Source: Polytrichum commune (lineage: Eukaryota > Streptophyta > Polytrichopsida > Polytrichales > Polytrichaceae). Taken from it: 64,000 bases of DNA. Shown one piece after another: positions 38,186 through 52,772 of this stretch (position 1 is its first letter; each line of letters opens with the position of its first letter). Under the pieces are notes generated by a model. That model was not told where the DNA came from. It searched no databases and saw only the letters and a program-made list of their open reading frames with translations. The stretch spans positions 32,203,180 to 32,267,179 of the forward strand of contig OX485808.1 in assembly GCA_950295325.1 (NCBI GenBank), in the 5' to 3' direction. Position numbers and translations under genes: made by a program.

Positions 38186-38316
38186 CTTGACACTAAGAAC
38201 GGGAAAAAAACAAAACCAGCAAAATAAAACTGCTGGGCTCGCTCGCTAGCTCTCACTCTCTCTCGATCTATAGATCCCTCACTCTCTCCTATAGAATGCA
38301 ACAATCATTCGGTCGA

Positions 38317-38325
38317 TTAGGGTTT
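38317..38325 (-). promoter_or_regulatory. Telo-box upstream of coatomer epsilon
   Basis: TTAGGGTTT on the plus strand (AAACCCTAA towards the gene), about 130 bp before the start codon and next to CT-rich leader sequence. Confidence 0.55.
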
Positions 38326-38529
38326 GAGGGAAGAGACGGAGAGAGGTAGTGCAAGCTTCGTGCAATCATTCATGTGGGCATGGCGTGGACTCGGACTTCG
38401 CTTGAAGCACTATAGGCCCCCTATTTCCGCGCACCAAATATTATTGGACCTTTTGTGTGTATTTGTATGGGACTCAAGGATTAATAAGTTGCCATTTTTG
38501 TTCACATCCCATTTAATAAATAGATAAAA

Positions 38530-39361
38530 TAAAGTAATGTCGGGGTTTAGTTTATACACTGGTGTGAATGTTCTTCCATGCCGTGGTCATGTTTAACCAA
38601 GCTTCACGGTAAGGGTACTTCCATCCTCTTAGAAGGTGGGCTCCTTTAGTTTAATATGTCTTTGGACCTTTGATATGGGGGGTTGTTTGGTGTCTAGTTT
38701 CCTTTTATTTAATATCAAGTAACACATCCCATTTAACTTAAGTTCATGAGAGAAAATTACCGCATACACACATACTTTTGATCAGTCCGACATAAAATCT
38801 TGACCCCTTATAGGTTTGTAGTTGATTCGTCTCAAGTGATTTGAACTACCGCATGTTGATAGCAAGATGGGCAAAAATTTCCCAATGAATTATTAATTCC
38901 GGAAAAAGGGCTTGGGCGGTCTGTACACATATTTATGAAAAATCATGTGAATATTTATTATTTATTTATTTAGGCACATGACATATCCTATCTAGACTTT
39001 TCCTAACACTTCTCTATAATTAATGTAATATGATAGGATATGTAATTTAACCAGAGTTGAATCTTATCATAACACCATAACTTGTAAGTTTTCATAAGAC
39101 CCCCTAGTTTGGTTTGTGTCATCATAACGCGTATCATTTGTACATATTTACTACAATTCGGTAGCATTTGAAGACTAATATGATTTGTATGTGATTGGTT
39201 TCAACAAGTTGATCTTGTGACACTTCACTTAACTTCATGCACCTCTTACTAAGTTGTGAACATTCAAGCATATTTTTTGGCCTTGGATATCCGTCAGTGC
39301 ATTTTTCATCATCTTCAACTATCACACCGATGCCTCAAAATGTGTCACTTGGTAGCAACTA
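38530..39361. other. Intergenic, nothing recognised
   Basis: AT-rich with many stops in all frames. No repeat family matched elsewhere in the window. Confidence 0.4.
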
Positions 39362-39785
39362 GACCAAGGTAAAGTAAGCCATTGTAATTTATAATTTCAT
39401 ATGTCACGTGTTGTTGTTCGTCAAGGGACCACTCCATTTCACCAGGTGTACTCCATGTGAACCCCCACCTCCACTCAAAGCAAAAATTCGTGAGGTTCTT
39501 AAAGGCACCACTACCTCTCAAGTTTCATAACATTTCTAAGCAGATGTGGGCCCTAAGAATATAACCGATTGAGCCAAGGTGTAAAGTAAGCCATTGTGCA
39601 TTAGAATTTCATATGTCGCATGTCGTTATCCATCGAGGGTCACTCCACCTCACCAGGTGCACTCCATGTGAACTCCCACCTCCACTCAAAGCAAACAATC
39701 TCGAGCTTCTTAAAGGCGCCACCACCTCTCCAAGCATCATAACACTATTACAAAGTAGTTGTGGCCCTTGAGAGGATATAACCAT
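39362..39785. repeat. Tandem duplication of an approximately 212-bp unit (2 copies)
   Basis: Copies at about 39362-39573 and 39574-39785. Both contain AAAGTAAGCCATTGT, ATTTCATATGTC, CACTCCA, CTCCATGTGAAC and CCACCTCCACTCAAAGCAAA in order, offset 212 bp. Confidence 0.85.
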
Positions 39786-42199
39786 GAGATGTTGGCAGCT
39801 CAATTTGTATTTGAGTCTCACAATATTCAAGTTTCAATATTCACAAATCTCCCATAAATATACATATATATAAAGTGTATCGACAAATCCACCCATCGAA
39901 TCGAGGCAACCCAAAAGTCCAAATTTTGAGAAGATACCATATATAATAAAATCGTTGTTTTGAGGAAGGGAAACAAAATGCAAGAAATCCTTGTCATGAC
40001 AAAAGTGAAGTGCTCTCTAACCAGAAGGTCCAAATGCAAACATAATGAGGAGAAGGCCACTCTTTTGCATATATGTGCATAATCGCCTTTCATTTCTCAA
40101 GAAGGGTAGTGTATTAAAGTGTTTTTATTTTGTTTGTTCTTTGATCCTCACCAAACCACGCACCAATCAAATATAAGTGATTGATTAAGCAAAGTAACCA
40201 AGTAACCCCCGCAAACCACATACCTTTACCCAATGTTGCAACCTTCTTAGGATTACCTTAAAAAAGACATGACCTAAATCAAACATAGCGATTATTTGAA
40301 CACCCATATTTGAGTGGCATGTGGTCAGGTGTGAATCTAAGAATGAACACCCAAAAGATACGTGTTGAAAAGAGATTGGACCACATCCTCACTAACCGTT
40401 TTAAGTTCTATAGTCAACATGATTGGGGGGACTTATATGACCACTTAATGAGGTCCAAAATCCTTCACTTTTGACAATGAATAAAATACTCACATAAGGT
40501 TTAGAAATAATGAAGCATACGGCTACATACAAGATTTGAATAAACTTATCAGCTCACACTAATTGTGTGCTTCATATCCTACGAGAAGTGGGTGCATAGA
40601 GAGGAGTAATAATACACGTTTACCTTAAGGTGCAGGGTTTTATTTGCTCCCTCTCCTTAATTAGACCCCTATATTGGAGTGGTCCGTTGAGGATCAAAGA
40701 GCAAACACCATAAAAACACACGGTTTAAAGAGATTAGACTACAACTTCAAGTGTTATTAACTACTCTACACTCAACAGTGAACACGATTGAGAGGACCTG
40801 TGTGTTTAGTTAAGGGAGTCAACAATGTGCTCTTTCGATAACCATAACTGAATAAGGGGAGGTCCGATTTTCGATCCGAAATTTGTCGATGCTTCATCGT
40901 AGATTTGCTAATGTAACACAAGTATGAATCCAAATGGGTGGAAGTTGGAGAACATGAAAAATAAACCGAACAACACCTGCATAGGTTACTACATAAGTTA
41001 GGCCAATTTCGGGGTCTCATCCCAAACATGTGATAAGTTATTTCCAATGTGAAGCCAATCCAAATTGCCAGTGAGAAAGTGAACTCCAGAGAGCTTCACT
41101 GACAGCCGATCCAGGCCGTCAGAGATCCAACGGCAAGGATCAAATTTCCGTCTGTAAAGCTTCCTTGCTACAGCTCTCTCCTGCCATAAGCTGTTGGCAA
41201 ACACACCGATCACACCCGAAATTCAAAGTCCTGTAAGAACCGGAAGAATGTGTAACCTTGTCGTAAACAACCATCGTAACACGAGACTCGAGATACTGAA
41301 TAGTTCACTCTCATCACAACTGATCACTCAACCCTGTGCAGTGGATGAAGCTTTACATTCATGGGTCAGTGATGTCGAGTCATCTGCAGTGGGGATGTCG
41401 ATTGTGGTGATGCTGATGATGTAAATGTCGGCAATCTTACGTTTTCTCCGATTCAAACCTTAACAAGTACTCCAAGGTTGCGGCCAGCTCGGTGGTGGAG
41501 TAACTTAGAGTGTCGACCACCTGACCCAACTCTGAGGAGGTTTTTGGAAATAGGTAGCAGCAGCAGAGGCAGCTCAACGGAAAGCAATGCCGAGGGAAGG
41601 AGAGAAGGTGTTTGCCTTTGGAAGCAATTTTGGGCTGCTCAATTTGAAGACGTAGCAGATTGGGAGCTTGAGTTTGCGGAGTGATAGGTTGCTGCTGATG
41701 CTTTCCCATGTATGGGCGAGGTGAGAATCTCGTCTGGTTAGTCTGTCTTAAGTCTCTCTTAAGGTTTTTGCGGGGGGTTTAGCGTTTTGGCTGGGCTTTG
41801 TGGGGGTTACAATGACGGCAATGTGGCTGATAGCCCGGTGACATGTTGAGTAGTCATCCTTCGGTGGTTTTGTTGGGCAGTAGTTGCTTGCAAGATGTCG
41901 GAGGAGGAGTAAGAAGTCCTTTGTGTTCTGTTAAGGTGGGAAAGAAAGAGCAGGGTGGTGTATACATGCGAGATCGCCCAATTTCTTGGTAGTTGTTGAG
42001 TGAACATTACCAAGCAAATTTAATTCCGATCAGATGAGGTATGTCAAGCTTGTGAAGCAGAACATCATCGCCTTATTAGAAAATGCCGGCTTTCACCTGG
42101 GTTTAAGCATTTTTGAACGTTTCACATGTTTTCCAAAGGTCTGGGTTATGGTAGAATGCGCGTCATCGAATGACGCAGGTGAATGTAGCGAATTCCAGT
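39786..42199. other. Intergenic, no gene recognised
   Basis: Short open frames at 41194-41424, 41437-41709 (-) and 41478-41684 (+) have no recognisable domain. The 41400-41800 stretch is less AT-rich and could be an unrecognised exon, but I cannot support one. Confidence 0.4.
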
Positions 42200-43500
42200 T
42201 CGAAGTCCATTCTATCTGCACCGGGATGCGCAGCACGTAGATGAAAGGAAGATGTTTCAGCCAGGAGTGAACTCGTCACTTAATTTCGAAATGTTCACTT
42301 TCGTTCTCTGTTAGGGCGTGTCCGGCCTAGGTTAAGAGAATTTTTGCAACTCTCGGAGATGGCGGCTACTTTCGGTTGTCTCCGAGCTCTCACTTGGCCT
42401 GTTTAGCAGATGACAGACAGCCTTGCTCGTTGTTATAATTGGGAATGGAGAACATTGTGGTTGGTGCGACATAGCCATATGAGAGCTTCGTGCTTAGTTT
42501 TGCATCACACTGTGGTCAATTCCATGCCATCTGCATCGGAATGCGTAGCACGTAGATAGATGCAAGGAAGAGATTCCAGCCAGCGTGGACTCGTGACTCA
42601 ATTTCGAAAAACGATATTTCTCTCCCCTCGGTTAGGGTGGGTACGTCCTAGGTTAGGACAATTCGCTACTCTTCGAGCTGGTTGCTACGTTAGTTTGTCT
42701 CCCAGCTCTCACTCGGCGTGTTTAGCAGATGACACATAGTCTTGCTCATTTTCACCACTCGAAGAGGCTATGGTTGGTGCGATTTGGAGGTGCGCTATAG
42801 CCTTTTGAGTACTTCGTGTTGATTTTTGCATCGGGTAGTCAATTTCATTCCATCTGCACCGGAATCCGCAGCATGTAGATGCAAGGAAGAAATTCCAGCT
42901 AGCGTGGACTCGTCACCAATTTCGAAGAATTCACTTTTGTGTGTGTGTGTGTGTGTGTGTGTCTCTCTCTCTCTCTCTCTCTCTCCCCTCTGTTAGGGTG
43001 TGTACGTTCTAGGTTACAAGGATTTACGCAACTATTGGAGATATCTGCTACTATTGATTGTCTTCGACCTCTCACTCGTGGTGTTTAGCAGATGATAGAC
43101 AGTCTTGCACGTTGTCACCATTGGAGCGGAGAGGCTATGGTTGGTGAGTTTCGAAGGTTAGCATAGCCATTTCAGCGCTTCGTGCTAAATTTTGCATCAA
43201 ATTGTATTCAATTTCATTCCATCTGGACCGGGATGTGCAGCGTGTGGATGCAAGAGAGAAATTACAGCCAGCATGTATTCGTCACTCAATTTCGAAAAAT
43301 CCACTTTTCTCTATCTCTATTCAGGGTGTGTGTATTCTAGGTTACGATTGTTTTCCAAACTCTTGGAGATGGCTGCTACTTTGGTTGTCTCCCAGCTCTC
43401 ACTCGGCGTGTTTAGCAGATGACAGACAGCCCTCCTTGTTGTCAACATTGGGAGCCGGAGAGGCTATGTTTGGTGCGGTTCGAAGGTTAGCATAGCCATC
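42200..43500. repeat. Tandem array of an approximately 320-370 bp unit (4 copies) up to the ankyrin gene start
   Basis: Anchors of the form ATCTGCACCGG recur at 42213, 42529, 42852 and 43221. Each copy continues with GTGGACTCGTCACTCAATTTCGAA-like sequence, a TTAGGGTGTGTACGT block, CTCCCAGCTCTCACTCGGCG, TGTTTAGCAGATGACAGACA and a GGCTATGGTTGGTG end. The last copy stops about 50 bp before the ATG at 43552. Copy 3 is lengthened by GT and CT microsatellites. Confidence 0.9.
42939..42985. repeat. (GT)n(CT)n compound microsatellite
   Basis: About 12 GT followed directly by about 12 CT dinucleotides, inserted in copy 3 of the tandem array. Confidence 0.95.
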
Positions 43501-43551
43501 CATTGCTTGCGTTGGAGACCCATCGTCATCAACAGTCACTCGGCAGCAGCA

Positions 43552-44726
43552 ATGGACGCACTCATGGACGCCGCGGCTCGAGGGGAGGTGGACGAAGTGC
43601 ACAAGTATCTAGCGACGCACAAGAGCATCACCGAAACAGCTCACGCTGCCTTCAACATGACACCGCTCCACGTCGCGGCAGCAAACGGGCAGCTCGACGT
43701 GATAACGCACTTGCTTGAAGACCGCCAGAGCGTGACGAACCTAGCCTGCCTTGACGACTTACACAGAACACCGCTACATCTCGCAGCGTACAACAACCAC
43801 GGGGAGGTTGTGCAGCTCTTCTTATCGAAATGTGATGTGGATGTGAATGCGAAAGCCATGTATGGCATCACCCCGCTCCACCTCTCGGTGATGCGGAGAG
43901 CTACGGCGGTCACAGAGATTCTTATGTCGACACATTCTGTTCATAAATTGGCACAGACGGAAGATCTCTTTAGTGTTCTTCACATGGCAGCCGACGGAGG
44001 ACAAGATGACGTGGTGGCTATGTTAGCTCAACGGCTTCCGGTTAGCGATATTGCGAAGCTGGTTGGATCTGCCATGGCTGACCGAATTAAGAGAACTCCG
44101 TTGCACTATGTGGCTAGAGCGGGGCATACACATGTCCTCCTGCTCTTGCTTCATAAACCTTACTATGAATTTCTGAATGTTAACGCCGAGGATGCAGACG
44201 GAATGACGGCCTTGCATTTGGCGGCTCGTGGAGGACATACAAATATTGTGGTGGAGCTGCTCAAGTGTGCGGGGGTGAGTGTAAATGCGAAGGCGAGGAA
44301 TCAGCACACGCAGGTAAGCCTTGTTGCGCCAACGGATATGGAGTTGGAGTATTTACCCCGGCCGTCGCTTGCAGATATGAAAATTGAAGTGAGCGATGGG
44401 TTCAGTCCGCTGCACTTGGCTGCAAGGGAAGGTCACAAAGGTGTTGTTTCCCGGTTGTTGAAATGTGATGAGGTTCAGGTGAATGAAAAAGATAATGCGG
44501 GGATGACTCCCTTGCATTTAGCGTGCAAACACAGCCATGCGGAGATCGTGAAGCTGCTTCTGGAGCACCCGAACTGCAATGTGAATGCAAAGGCAAACGA
44601 CAACTCGACACCATTGCACTTGGGGGTGAAGACCGGCAACATTTCAACTGTGATTCAGCTCACTCGGAAGGTACTTATCAAGTCTGTCCCTGGATAAGAT
44701 CAGAAGTTTTTTCATGAATGAGCTTG

Positions 44727-44776
<50 letters not shown>

Positions 44777-46141
44777 GTCGCTAGGGTTTGAATCGTTCCT
44801 TGCTTGCTTGCTGATGATTTTATTGCATTGTAATAGCCCTGCTCCGCCATTGTGAATTCTGTGTTATGTTATTCTGTGCAGCCAGGCATCGATTGCAATG
44901 GTGAAGATATAACCGGCTCGACGGCGCTCGACATAGCAGAGAGAGAGGGTTACATCAACCTCGTGTTCCATCTGCTCGAGGGCCCTGTGGAAGTGCGAAG
45001 GGATCCGGAGGCGGAGCACTTGTACGGCAAGCAGCTGGATCTAGCTGCACAACAGAAGCATGCCGAAATTGTCAAACTCCTGCTGGAAAAAATCGAAGTT
45101 AGAGTTGCATTCTCAAACAACGAGAACCGCAAGGGCCAGAAATTGTTGCACTGGGCGGCGGACAATGGATACAGCAAATTGATGGGCCATCTCCTCACGT
45201 GGGGCAATGTGACGGACTTGAACATCAAAGACGACCTGGACAATACTCCTTTACATTACGCCTCCAAGAAGGGACATGTAAAAGTTGTGAAGTTGCTGCT
45301 CTCCCGAACAGATATAGACATCAACGCAGAAAATCAGAACCTGGAAACGCCGCTGCATCTGGCTGCCAAGGAAGGCAAAACCGAAGTGGTGAAGGAGCTC
45401 AGCTTGGAGAAGAGCGGCCGCTTGCGTGCAACCGAGGAGGATAAGTACGACCGAACAGCACTTCAACTCGCCGTGGAGAATCGGCACAAGGACATCGAGA
45501 AACTCCTCCTCGAACGATCCGATGTTCGAGAATACGTAAACGGGCTGTACAGGGACAGGCAGGTGTATGTCGATGCCGCTAACGCGATATTAGTCGGCGC
45601 GGCTTTGATTGCCAGTGTCACCTTCGCAGCGTGGTTGCAACCGCCCATGGGCTACCAACCTTACATTCCCGCGGATGCTTTGTCCAGCACCCCCTCCAGT
45701 TCATTCGAAGTGTACGCAGATCTGCAGCAACACCCAAACCTTCAAGTATTTTGGATCTTCAACAGCTTGTCCTTCTTCTTCTCCATTGCCACCGTGTTGG
45801 CAGGTGCAGGGGGTGTCTTGCCCATGCGCGACGGCTTCATCAAGGAGGCTGTTGAGAAGGTCAGGAGAGCCCTCCTGTGGACCGCTCTTCTTCTTGCAGG
45901 CTCTGTAATCTTCGTCCTCGGTGCTTTCGCCACGGCGGGGTATGCGGTCCTGCCACCAATTTCAAAGTACAGGAATAGTATGATCGTCACCATAGCCATT
46001 GGGGGCCTCGTGTGCGTGATTTCTTTGGGAGTGTTTCTGCTCAACCTCTACCAGCTGCGCCCGGAGTGGTGGAGGACCAATGTGGACAAGAGGCTGGAGC
46101 TTAAGTGCAAGGCAATTCACGACAGTTTATCAAAAAGATGA
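43552..46141 (+). CDS. Ankyrin repeat protein with C-terminal PGG membrane domain, 2 exons, 792 aa
   Basis: Members of the ankyrin-PGG (ACD6/ITN1-like) family are plant membrane proteins linked to defence and stress signalling; this member's function is not known. Exon 1 is 43552-44670 and exon 2 44882-46141, phase 0, GT-AG; the intron holds a long CT run. About a dozen ankyrin repeats are visible, with the TPLHxAA helix pattern (MTPLHVAAANGQLDVI, RTPLHLAAYNNHGEVV, ITPLHLSVM, MTALHLAARGGHTNIV, FSPLHLAAREGHKGVV, MTPLHLACKHSHAEIV, NTPLHYASKKGHVKVV, ETPLHLAAKEG). The PGG domain begins near YVDAANAILVGAALIASVTF, with four predicted membrane segments at about residues 605-625, 662-682, 703-730 and 739-763. 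The start is the first ATG (43552) reading MDALMDAAARGEVDEVHKYL; the frame also extends upstream without an ATG. Confidence 0.93.
44729..44774. repeat. (CT)n microsatellite in the ankyrin gene intron
   Basis: About 23 uninterrupted TC dinucleotides within the intron 44671-44881, some 60 bp after the donor. Confidence 0.95.
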
Positions 46142-46319
46142 TGTAAATCATCATTTGTCTCTGTGAGCTTGAGAGATGAATCTACGAAGCCTCTCACACC
46201 ATGACGGGCTTGCATACCAATTGTTTCCCAAATCTGTTGAATCGGCATCTGATCAAGCATGATGGGGATGCTGGAATTGCTTATACTGAACCTCATCAAT
46301 CAGTATCTGCTGCCCAACT

Positions 46320-46672
46320 TGTGGACTGCTCTTTATGTTTGGCAGGTTATGTAATTCTTGTCCTGGCCCCTTTTCCTAAAATAGGGTACGCGATCATGCC
46401 CTCGACTGTCAGCATAGCCATCAGGGGACTCGCAGGCCCGATTCTTTGGGTGTGTTTTTACTCAACCTCAACCAGCTGCGCCGAATAGTCAAGGAACAAC
46501 GGAGGTTGGAGTTCAAGTGCAAGACAATCTATCAAAAACATGATCTAATGAATCATCTCTGTGAGCTTGACAGATGAATCTACGAAACCTCTCGCTGTGA
46601 GGTCTTGCATAGCATTTGTTCCCCAAAATTGTGGAAATCACCCTGATCAAGCATGATGCCCACCTGCGGACA
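46320..46672 (+). pseudogene. Decayed tandem duplicate of the ankyrin gene 3' end
   Basis: Matches the end of the PGG domain and the 3' UTR at 45894-46275. The frame reads AGYVILVLAPFPKIGYAIM, parallel to the intact AGSVIFVLGAFATAGYAVL, then shifts out of frame where the intact gene reads VFLLNLYQLR. The duplicated 3' UTR blocks GATGAATCTACGAA and GATCAAGCATGATG follow. Only the last membrane segments are present, so it is not functional. Confidence 0.8.
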
Positions 46673-48591
46673 CTGTCATTGATACTACAGTTTCTTTGAC
46701 GTCAAGGTGACTTCAAGCCAGAGCCCACTGATGACTGCCAGATGGCCTTAAATTCTAGGATTTCAAGAGTAGGGTTTTGAGGTTTGGCAGGTTTTGTTAT
46801 TACTGTAACTTTGGATAGATTTCTGTCATTGACAGAAATGGATGTCCACATCTACTGCCAAATATCATGTTAGCAGTCTGCCGAAGGCGGAACAATTATC
46901 AGGTTTTCTTAGCAAATTTGCCACTCAATCATTTTGTATTGCATTGAGCCGGTACAACACATACATTAGAGACTCCATTTGGTAGTTGCCTCAATTGCCT
47001 CAATACAGAGACTTTCATCTTCACTCTGGCAGTGTAGCTACTTCTTTGTATTTTGAAGCATGTGGAACTTACCGCTGGACCAACTTTCCCAGAAGCAATA
47101 CACCTGCAATCTGCATCGTATGGAAGGGGGAACTGTGGATTCATGTCATGCAGAGACAAATTAATCAGACATTGTTTGAGGACATGGTAGAATACAGCTC
47201 CAAGAGCAATAAATTAGTGTGCATCTTCTCATGCCCATACTGCAAGCATGCACTGAATCTATGCACTTGACCTGTGAATCTTGTATATGAAAGGAAGCCC
47301 GCACTGTAATGAATGGGTGTTGTAGGAAATGCAATGATGCACAAAAGAAATTGACAAAGGGAATTGTTAGTTGTACTAAAATATGATGCTCACCACTAAA
47401 TTCTTGGCAAACTAATTCAACGTGGAAGGGAATGTGTATCACACATCCAGAGATGGTAATCCATCTAGACGTTTAGGGAGTGATGCAGAGCATCTCTGTC
47501 AACTCCCAAGACATGGGGATTTTGCAGACAGCCTGCCAATCCCAAAACTTGAATAAAAAACCAAGAAATCTAATTATTGAAGAAGATTCTCACTGTCATG
47601 TCGAAGGATTTCTAGTCTAGTCCTCGCTCCTGACAGCGGTTCTAGGATGGGCACACCTGTGCAGTAGGTTATTTAGAACAGGCAAAATCCCTGCAACTGA
47701 CCATTTCCAACGCGTTAATCCGTTCCAATACTGCTTCTTTACCCACACGAGCTGTTAGAAAGCTAAAAGTGGAAATTACTGTGCGTAAAGTGCTTAAGAG
47801 TTGGAACTAAAGAATTTTACGCAAAGAGGCGACCTCTAAATTTGTTTTAAAATAAAGTATTTTTTCATATGCAGACATTTTCGTCAGGACAATTTAGTAA
47901 TGTACTACTTTCGCGTAAGCAACTTGCCATGTGATCACCTCGAACCTATAAAGGATTGTGTGATGGATTTCATTAGTACGTGAGATGAAACGGCAGTAGA
48001 ACGTCGGTGCTTCAATGAGATAGTATTAACAATCCTTATAAGGGACATAAAATAATTTACGGAAACATTTTCCACAAAGAATGGTACAAAATGGACATTT
48101 TGAAATATATACAGGTATTTCAGGGCCAGTTGTTTACAGCTCAATAGTAGCGTTCGTGAAAATTTTAGAGTCCATTGTTCAATTACGTCCCTTCATCATT
48201 TCAAAATCTGTAATGTAGTAAGACGAAATTTCGTTAGACTATATTTCAAAATAACGGTAGTTATGATGACAATAATGACCCACAATTCGTAGAGAAGTGA
48301 TAAGAACTTGCAATTCCACATGAATGCTCGAATACTCGTAACAGTGACCTTGATGTAAAAAGGCTAACCACAATGAAGCAATGAGAGAATCTGCTCCAAG
48401 TGTAAAATTATGTGTACACAAGTATCAAAAAGTATCGGTCCAACGAAGTATAACACAATTACCACTGGTAGCGACATGCAGCATGCATCCCACACTTCCA
48501 GATATGAAAAACACTGTATTGATCCCCGAGACGGGGCAGTTACTAGCTATCAATCACCAGTGCTTCTACAGGAACCAAAATAGTCTACAGC
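46673..48591. other. Intergenic, includes alpha-tubulin 3' region
   Basis: No gene recognised. Short frames at 46929-47442 and 47935-48421 show no domains. Confidence 0.4.
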
Positions 48592-50913
<2,322 letters not shown>

Positions 50914-51540
50914 TTCTTCTTCTCCTTCGTCACCTGGCTTCAACCGGCAGCAGAAACGGCTGAAACGACTCTCCCTCGAACCGTCAAAGAGGCGCAAGCA
51001 AGAACAAAACCGCGAGAAATGGCCGATGCACAAGGAAAAGCTGCGTTACAACCGAAACCGGAACTGAAAACCGAAGCAGCGAAAGGGCAGGGGACGCAAG
51101 GAGCGTGTCAAGGCCGCTCTCTTAGAAACCCGTCAAGACACAAAGAGACGCTTGCCTTCTATGCTCCTCCTCGCCTCGCTCCCCCGACGGCCACACCCGT
51201 GCACCCGCGCTTCCACCCCGGCCCGACTGACATCACGCTCCTCCCCCTATGACGTCACATGCCCCCCTCTGCGCCCCCCTGCCTGCGCAGCGCGGGCGGA
51301 CCACCCGAGCTCGGCACCCGCCGCTTCGCTGGCTCCCAACTGGACCTAGTCCCCCCCCCCCGCCAGCTGTGATAGGGCCCGGTCCTCAGCATCTGCCCCT
51401 ATGCCTCCTTATCTCGAGAAATTACGGGCCACTCTCTTCGTTACCCTTTATTTACCGCCCTAAATCTACGCTGTCGCGACGTAAATCTACCCCTATTCTA
51501 GATCGTCGCCCTATTCTTTCCCCCCTGGGAAGGGAATATT
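50914..51540 (-). promoter_or_regulatory. GC-rich leader and promoter region of alpha-tubulin
   Basis: From about 50930 to 51400 the DNA is markedly GC-rich compared with the window, with C homopolymers (for example 51348-51360). This fits a 5' UTR and promoter of a strongly expressed gene. The long plus-strand open frame 50830-51252 overlaps exon 1 antisense and is not supported. Confidence 0.45.
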
Positions 51541-51747
51541 AACAGTTAAGTGGAGATTACGCATATTGATTGGCCGGGGGGGCAGTGGGTAGCGGGGGCG
51601 ATGGGGGCGCTTTATGTATTCGCATGCATTGGAGAGAGTACCAGTGGAAGATATTTTCCCCCCCTCTTTTTTCAAAATCATTCCTAGCAGCGCAGCTAGG
51701 TAGTCGCTGAGTGGCTTCCTCCCATCATGAGTGAAGGGGAAGGAGGG

Positions 51748-51865
51748 GGGGTTGTCATAATTTAGATGTGACCCCACCTGGCCCTTTTGATGATGATGTG
51801 TGCCACCATCTAGGAACTATGTAGATTTTAGGTCGAGAGCGAGAGCTTGTTTGGGTTGTTTTATA
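51748..51865 (+). repeat. Dispersed repeat, also at 53245-53360
   Basis: Two direct copies share GGTTGTCATAA(T/G)TTAGA, GATGAT, CCATCTAGGA/GCATCTAGGA, GTAGATTT and a GAGAGC/GAGAGTTTCATG end. No coding content. Confidence 0.6.
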
Positions 51866-52076
51866 AGTTCACCCTAAACTCCGTAATATCAACCCCCGTA
51901 ATGTCACACACTCTCTAATATCACGAAACCCTAGGGAACGGATGTTCGTAGTTCACATCTCACTCCTTATGGTCACATTTCTCTCCCTTATATCACGAAA
52001 TTTGTCATTAATGCAAACCACCAAAGAAGTCAATCCACACCCCCTCGTCATGCGCCATGTGTCAACATTTGGAGTG

Positions 52077-52077
<1 letters not shown>

Positions 52078-52108
<31 letters not shown>

Positions 52109-52113
52109 TTCTT
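52078..52113. repeat. (CTT)n microsatellite
   Basis: About nine uninterrupted TTC triplets with imperfect flanks. Confidence 0.95.
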
Positions 52114-52651
52114 ATGTCATCTATTGAATGTTGGTGCATGCGTCCACCGTGTCACCCAGGAAGGCCAAGTGAAATGGACCACGCTAGCGTAGGTGACAGG
52201 AGAACGAATTCAAATTGTCCTCACATCACCTTTGTGTTATTCTAGAGTGTCACATGCTACACTAATTCTATAGCATCACGCATCCATGTCAACACTACAA
52301 AATTTTGTAATATCACGTGCACTTTGGTTGCCACATGTGTGATACTACGGAGTTTAGAGTGTACATGCGTGTCATATGCAAGAGCTCTACATCCAACCAA
52401 CCAAAGCCCTTTGAGACATTGTCCCATTTGCCCTGGATGGGCAACCCCAACTCCAAGGGGGAGGGTTGCACCGGTCAGGTTGGATGGGCCCCGACTGGAC
52501 CCCCCGGTGTGGTTGCCACATCACTAGTTGCACAATATAGAATTGATGAATGCCACTTTTGGTGCAGTTTGACTTCATGGAGACACCAAAAAAACCAAAG
52601 GGGGGGGGACAAACAAACAAATAGATCAACAAACACTTCTACTACGACTCA

Positions 52652-52772
52652 CATAATATTATTCAGATACGTACCAATGTTTTGTGGAACTAAATGTGGG
52701 GAATATCTAGGAATACTACTTAGAATATCATCAATCCCACATAACATTGTTATGGATCTAAATAATGTTATG
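52652..52772. mobile_element. Short TIR element (MITE), copy 2 of the 24020-24172 family
   Basis: About 121 bp with inverted ends CATAATATTATTCAGATAC and (inverted) CATAACATTATTTAGATCC; the internal GTGGGGAATAT block matches copy 1 in inverted orientation, while ATCCCACATA next to the right end matches it directly. It is shorter than copy 1 by an internal loss. Confidence 0.75.

Noticed and set aside
44314-44374. Intron-like segment inside ankyrin exon 1 (CAG|GTAAGC ... TTGCAG)
   Set aside because: It is 61 nt, so removal would shift the frame, while reading through keeps the ankyrin repeats on both sides in frame.
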